Assembly (NCBI RefSeq): GCF_001411555.2
Contig: NC_049903.1
Span: 25,308,270-25,372,269 of the forward strand
DNA length: 64,000 nucleotides
Source of the DNA: Juglans regia
Taxonomy: Eukaryota; Streptophyta; Magnoliopsida; Fagales; Juglandaceae
Direction of reading: 5' to 3'
This document shows positions 59,185-64,000 of the stretch, one piece after another (the first letter of the stretch is position 1; each line of letters starts with the position of its first letter). Position numbers and translations under genes: made by a program. The notes under the pieces were generated by a model, which saw only the letters and a list, made by a program, of their open reading frames with translations, had not been told where the DNA came from and did no database searches.

Positions 59185-59199
59185 GTATTACAATTTCTT
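59185..59199. repeat. LINE target-site duplication, right copy
   Basis: Identical over 15 bases to 53438-53452. It fixes the LINE 5' end at 59184. Confidence 0.9.
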
Positions 59200-61868
59200 G
59201 AAAACAAGTAATGAAATAAAATTCCTTGCTAGGTGACTTAAACCTAATCATCATTGTCATTCCCCAGAATAGCATTTCCACCCATACCATCCTTGTAATC
59301 TTCCACACTCCGAGTGGGGAAAACATAAACATAACTAAAATGAGTCAAATACTCAGTAAGAACCACATTATGCAATAAACATAATAACAACAAAGGATTT
59401 CAGTTAGCGTTATTGTTCTCGAGAAATATTACCTTCAAACATAAGACATTTACCTTGGATCATTATAGAAAATAAACTTCTACCCTCGAGAATTTCATAA
59501 AACCTTCATTTCCTCATCCTTAAAGCATACCTCATTCATTTTCTCATATTCTTTCGATAGCTAGCCGATAAGAACTGAATCTCAAGAATGGGTCATCACT
59601 AGGTGCACTGTGAGGACCACTCCAAATCTCAAGAAAGGGTTCTCCTCATGCAGGTGAAAATGGCAATGGGGAAGAGGGCAATATGGCTAGCAACATGTAG
59701 CTGAGGATGAAGTAAGGCTAGAGGCATGTTGTGGTGAACAAGGCTACTGTGAGCAACATGAAGAGAACAAGGTGACTAAGGGGGTTCACTCTAGATTGGG
59801 CTAGCAAAGGATTTGATGGCTGTACGTAAGGTGAATAGTGGGCAAAGGAGAGCCAAGATGGAGTTGGGAACACTATGAGATAACATGGAGGAGCTTAGAG
59901 GGTAGTTGGTGATGTTGTGCACCCCCGTTCCTTGGTAAAAAGCTTGGTGAGGATTCGTGGTGCCAAGGGTGCCAACCTCACAGCAACACCCAAGGTTTGA
60001 ACCACGTTAGGTGTGCAACGCTCTCTAGAATGTTCGCTTGCAGGAAAAACTAAACATTATAGTACAAGAAGTCTAAACACCACAATTACATTATCACGAT
60101 AACCATAAGTCGCATTACACCTTAAATATTCATACACATAACCAGATGTATAATTTGTAACTCCAAAATAAAGCTGACTGAATACATATGGTTGCCTACC
60201 TAATAGTTACAAACACAACTTCCACGACCGAAAAATTCTACAACAGGAGAAGGGCCAACTCGCCTATTTCTCAGGCAAGGTTGGCTTTTCCTCCTCGGGT
60301 AGTACTCTTGGATCTACCTCTGCATTAAAATCTACAGTCTCAACATTGAAACTGTGGGTAGGCTAGGTAGCTATGAAAATACTGCTAATGAGAAATAATG
60401 CTTGTGAATATGAAATGAACAGTTTTATGCAGTAGAAACAAGGATGAATGCATGTATTAGTGCATGAAGAGGAATCACCTCTCAAGCAGAAACACATGTA
60501 TTCGTAAAACATGGCAATGACTCACCCTCTCAGTAAAGCACATCTAAATAAGCATGATGAGGAATCACCCTCTAAGGAGTTACCCTCTATTCAAACCTTA
60601 ATACATATATACATTGTAACACCCCACCTAAAAAGCTCCCTAGGCATTGGCCATAGTAACCATGACCCTAGCTAAGTAGAAGTTGGATGGCTTGAGAAAG
60701 AGATAAATTTCGGAATTTGAGTTCGCAAAGAAGTTTACGTTCTCAACTTAGTTAGTTTATTTAGATTTTTAGAGTTTTATTAATTTTGAGGAAAAGAAGC
60801 CAAGAGGCCAATGGAAGAATGACAAGTGGCATTAATAGGCTAAGTAATTTTAGTTAAATACTAGATGGATTTGTGAAAGCCCAAAATATTGGTTTAATAA
60901 GGCCCTTACCTTATTAGGTAAGAGGGCTTTGGAGAGACACCAAGACTTCAACCCAACTTGTTAGACACAAGATATTAGGCCCAACCTAGTAAGCATAAGG
61001 TTATTGGGCCCAACTTAGTAAGATTCAAGGTTATTAGCCCAATTGAAGGAAGACCCAAAGTTCAGACCCAACCTAGTGGACTATTGAGTCCAAGGAAAGG
61101 CGCAATAAATCTAGGAATAAAGCCCATGGATAAGTTCACATATGGCTCACAACAAATGCTTGTACTTATGGCCCAATAAAAAGCCTAACACTTAAAGCCC
61201 ATGCCCTAGATTTCATTTCACTCTTCCAAATGGGGCCCACATACACCATACCATTTGTTTCCATCTTACCAAGCCCAAACCACATGCCCCTAGGGTTTCA
61301 TTTTCAAACCATGGCTAGCCCCATAACCTCAAGCCTCCATTTCCCCAATAAGATCCTTCATCAAATACCAATAGCACAATTGCCATCCTTGAATGCCGAC
61401 TATCAACCATGGTCCAAAAGCTTCATCATTTATGATTTTCTACCACTTTCTCACTCACTCGAGATCACTCTCTCATGAATCATGAACAATAGATAAATTT
61501 CCAACCTTCTCACATACAACGATTGCCATGATCTATAGTCCATTGTAATTCAGTTTTGGTCCTTGATTAAAATGAATTTCACATGCGAATGAACCCCATA
61601 AGTTTCAACCAAGCATGTTTGTGTATGTTTGGATTAAGTGTTATGATGTTCCATGTGTAATATGCTTTGGATTTGGTCCATGAACCGTGCCATGCTCATA
61701 TGTTACCATGTCATGGTCCAATTGTGTTATGCTTGTTCTTACATACCCGACATTTCATAAGTTACATGTCATGTGTCAAGAAAAGTATGTCTTAAGTCTC
61801 ATGTCACATGCATTTGGGTAAATGATATTATCAAAAGTCAAGTACATGTTTTTTCATGACTCCAAATA

Positions 61869-61890
61869 CTAGGATGAGAGAATGTCCTAG
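61869..61890 (+). promoter_or_regulatory. Stem-loop 1 of LTR E (CTAGGA / TCCTAG)
   Basis: The six-base arms are kept although loop and flanks differ from LTRs A and B; the innermost pair changes from T-A to T-G. Confidence 0.5.
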
Positions 61891-62478
61891 TGGAACTTCT
61901 CTGTCCACTCTGGAGTGCTTAAGAATGGAGTGGTAACCCCTAGGTCAACAAAGAACAGTCGGCATACCTCGAATTGATCATTTTGGAAATGATGTTGGAG
62001 TGAGGTAGCACCTAATGCTAGTGGGTACCATGACTAAGGAAAATAACTCGATGAAGTACTGTCATGTTATAATGAATATGAATAAGACGTATTCGCCAAG
62101 GTGTACGGACCGTTGGTGGTGTGGTAATTAGCAGGAACACGCGGTGCTTAGGGTGTTGTATCCACCATGTGTTATAAGAACAAGGCAATGAACTCACATG
62201 CTATGAATCACATTATTTGAATAACGTGATATGATATGAATGTTTAAAGATTAACATGAAAATGATGTCAAAGATGTTTTTCCGAAAAGTCTAAAGATCT
62301 CTGTTACATGTCTTTCGAAAAAGGTTTAGTGCATAAGTCAAGTTTTTGATCATGCCATATGTCAAGTATATGTTCATGCACGCATTCCATGATTTGCTAT
62401 TTGCATGCTTATGTTAACTGTTGTATGTTGTATGTTTACTTGCTGAGATTTCTCGAAATTTCATTGTTGTAGTTTTCA

Positions 62479-62504
62479 CTACCATTTTCCAACCGGAATG
62501 GTAG
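62479..62504 (+). promoter_or_regulatory. Stem-loop 3 of LTR E (CTACCATT / AATGGTAG)
   Basis: Eight-base arms with a 10-base loop. The C-G pair at the fourth position replaces the T-A pair of LTR A (19590-19613). Confidence 0.5.
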
Positions 62505-63162
62505 AAGCTATGACAGGTACAAAAGATCACTCTGTGGTGAAACACAAGAGAATGGTACCCCCGACCATCGAGGAGGTACCGAAGAACAATGAGAGCTCGA
62601 CAGAGCCCTATTTGATGGATAGGGTAGAGAACACCGACTCATTTCTAAGGCATTACAGCTCATTGATGAGCTGAAGAGGTTAAGGAATCGGAACAAGGAC
62701 CGATTTTTGGAGAAAAGAAAGAAGCCTGACTAGTTTGAAGAAAAAAAAAGAGGGGTCCTTTTTCCTGTGCCAGGAAATATGTTTTGGATTTCTAAGACTT
62801 TAAGGTCTTTTGTGATTGGTCCCTTTGTTTTGGGAAAAACTTTTCAGTACTTATGTTTTGATAGACAATGAATATATATATATATACAGTATTTGGTACT
62901 TTTCAAAAGCATGCTATGTTATGGCAATGGTTGGGTTATGTTTAGTCTTACGATACCATGTGGTAAGGCAATTGCTTTAGGCGTTACTTAGTTTTATACG
63001 GACTTTACATTTTTCGCTGCATTATTTATTGCATACTGCTAGTATACATAGGTGCATTGCATCTATCTGTCATGTACGAGGGGTATATATCCTTGTGTTG
63101 CATGTTTTGGCATTTTAGTCACCGTCCAATCCCAAGTGGGGCCTGGGGGTGCCACAAAGTGA

Positions 63163-63174
63163 TGGTATCAGAGC
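63163..63174 (+). other. Primer-binding site for initiator tRNA-Met
   Basis: TGGTATCAGAGC is identical to 28753-28764 and followed by the same AATTAC-TCTCTGG context. Confidence 0.9.
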
Positions 63175-63414
63175 AATTACATCTCTGGATAAACCCATAC
63201 ATTGTGCTAGGAATGCATGGTACCACTAACTAGGTTTGAGATTTGAAGTTATAGGCTTTGATCTTATAGCTATAGGCTTGAATCTTGGAGGAAGTGAAAA
63301 TAGAAGAAGATGTGCATGTAGGATCGCGAATGCAAGTTGAAGAAAGATAGCCTTTCTCTAAGAAGGAGACTGACCTAAGCTGGTTTTGTACGTTTCAGGA
63401 GATAGAAAGAGCCA

Positions 63415-63603
63415 TGGTACGAAATCGATGTGAGGATACTTCATCTCGATGTAGAGACTAGGAGGCTAGAAACCCTCCACCATTGGAAGGAGGATAGGCA
63501 ATAGTGAAAGTTATTAGCCAGATGACTGAGGTAGTGCGCAATCAAATAGCACAAGGGTAGAACACTAGGCAAGAACCGCCTAGAGGAGGAAATCAAGGAT
63601 GTC
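63415..63603 (+). pseudogene. Gag start of the family E element, inactivated
   Basis: From ATG 63415 the frame reads MVRNRCEDTSSRCRD and then meets TAG (63460-63462). Later segments, VISQMTEVVRNQIAQ and QEPPRGGNQ, resemble gypsy gag N-termini and are separated by further TAG stops. It is cut at 63604 by another LTR-like sequence. Confidence 0.6.
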
Positions 63604-64000
63604 TGATAAGTGTTATTTTTATGTGATTTTTATTACTCTTTTATTTATGAAAAGTGTCATTTTCCCTTCAATACTATTGATTTTATTTTATTTTTATATA
63701 TTTTTCCTTATTTTCTTGGATTTGAAGGAATGAGAAGATTTAGTGCAAAATAAGAGCATTTTGGTACAAAAGAAGAGACTATGGATCCAGACCAATGAGA
63801 GGCAGTAAGATCTGAAGAGAGTCAATGAGATTTGGGCGAGGAGCCTTGTCCCATGGGCAACAAAGATATTTCTCTCGCCCAAAAGGCGAGAAAACTTTCC
63901 TCTCGATAGGAGAGGAGACTCAATGGCTACCGGAATTGGCGACAAGAGTTAGGTGATGAGCAATATAATTTACTTCCTAGGCGCGAAGACTTGGCGCAAG
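63604..64000 (+). mobile_element. Possible LTR of a nested element (runs off the window)
   Basis: The texture changes abruptly inside gag at TGATAAGTGTTATTTTTATG, a start resembling the TGATGAGTG terminus of the solo LTR at 49983. AT-rich sequence follows, with repeated CGCCCAAAAGGCGAG and GAGAGGAG motifs. The end is outside the window, so this is a candidate only. Confidence 0.45.

Larger units (their letters stand above)
53172..60614 (-). mobile_element. Old LTR-type repeat (family C-related), host of the full-length LINE
   Basis: Excluding the LINE, the stretches 53172-53437 and 59200-60614 look like LTR sequence in minus orientation. Part of it (about 60280-60600) is the inverse of 15570-15870, sharing GGTGATTCCTC repeats. 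CGAAATTTCATCGTGGTAGT near 53190 resembles the stem-loop 2 region of LTR E at 62450. Neither true terminus could be fixed; the right side is cut by LTR E at 60615. No coding. Confidence 0.45.
60615..63156 (+). mobile_element. 5' LTR of a long-LTR gypsy element (family E)
   Basis: It starts TGTAACACCCCACC and ends GGGGGTGCCACA. A PBS follows six bases later. Length is 2542 bp. It shares the stem-loop block with LTRs A, B and D: stem-loop 1 at 61869-61890, the GAACAGTC element at about 61945, and stem-loop 3 at 62479-62504. The partner 3' LTR lies beyond the window, so its target duplication cannot be checked (left flank TACAT, 60610-60614). An (AT)n run lies at 62872-62885. Confidence 0.85.

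Overview
This is a 64-kb piece of a plant nuclear genome, almost certainly a woody dicot. The intergenic DNA is AT-rich, the one clear host gene has GT-AG introns, and most of the rest is LTR retrotransposon, LINE, CACTA and MITE sequence. A 200-bp MITE rich in CTCAACTCATCT-type motifs looks like elements I associate with Fagales, especially walnut and hickory relatives. That placement is from memory and was not tested.

Only one intact host gene is visible: a four-exon xyloglucan endotransglucosylase/hydrolase (XTH32-like, 295 aa) on the minus strand at 42430-44138. It lies in a relatively repeat-poor island of about 39.7-49.6 kb. That island also holds a MITE, a 1.35-kb CACTA-type element, a small CACTA-derived MITE, AT microsatellites and a broken RNase H-like fragment.

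The left part (1-36 kb) is a stack of nested retrotransposons of the Ty3/gypsy Tekay/Del chromovirus type with very long LTRs (about 4.1-4.7 kb). Target-site duplications (TSDs) resolve the order. An older LTR-like unit (family C, from 2938) was hit by a 5'-truncated LINE (3415-5512), by a solo LTR B (5677-14754, TSD CACCT) that itself contains a second, inverted solo LTR B (6403-10810, TSD GAAAC), and by a solo LTR D (16140-35771, TSD CATAT). LTR D contains a composite insertion (19163-34656, TSD CATAC). The ends of this composite are an inverted LTR, but its interior is a plus-strand, circularly permuted element running pol tail - PPT - LTR - PBS - gag - pol. That interior LTR carries a third solo LTR B (23945-28675, TSD GTATG). 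All gag-pol coding in this region is dead.

The right part (49.6-64 kb) holds two tandem A-tailed retroposons (one split by a 1.4-kb solo LTR, TSD CCCCA) and a full-length L1-type plant LINE on the minus strand (53453-59184) with a perfect 15-bp TSD, an intact ORF1 and an ORF2 broken by one frameshift and one stop. A 5' LTR, PBS and gag start of another long-LTR gypsy element run off the right edge, with another LTR-like sequence inserted in its gag.

The least expected signals are the circularly permuted composite and a set of conserved, partly covarying stem-loops shared by the otherwise divergent long LTRs. No complete undescribed gene system was found.
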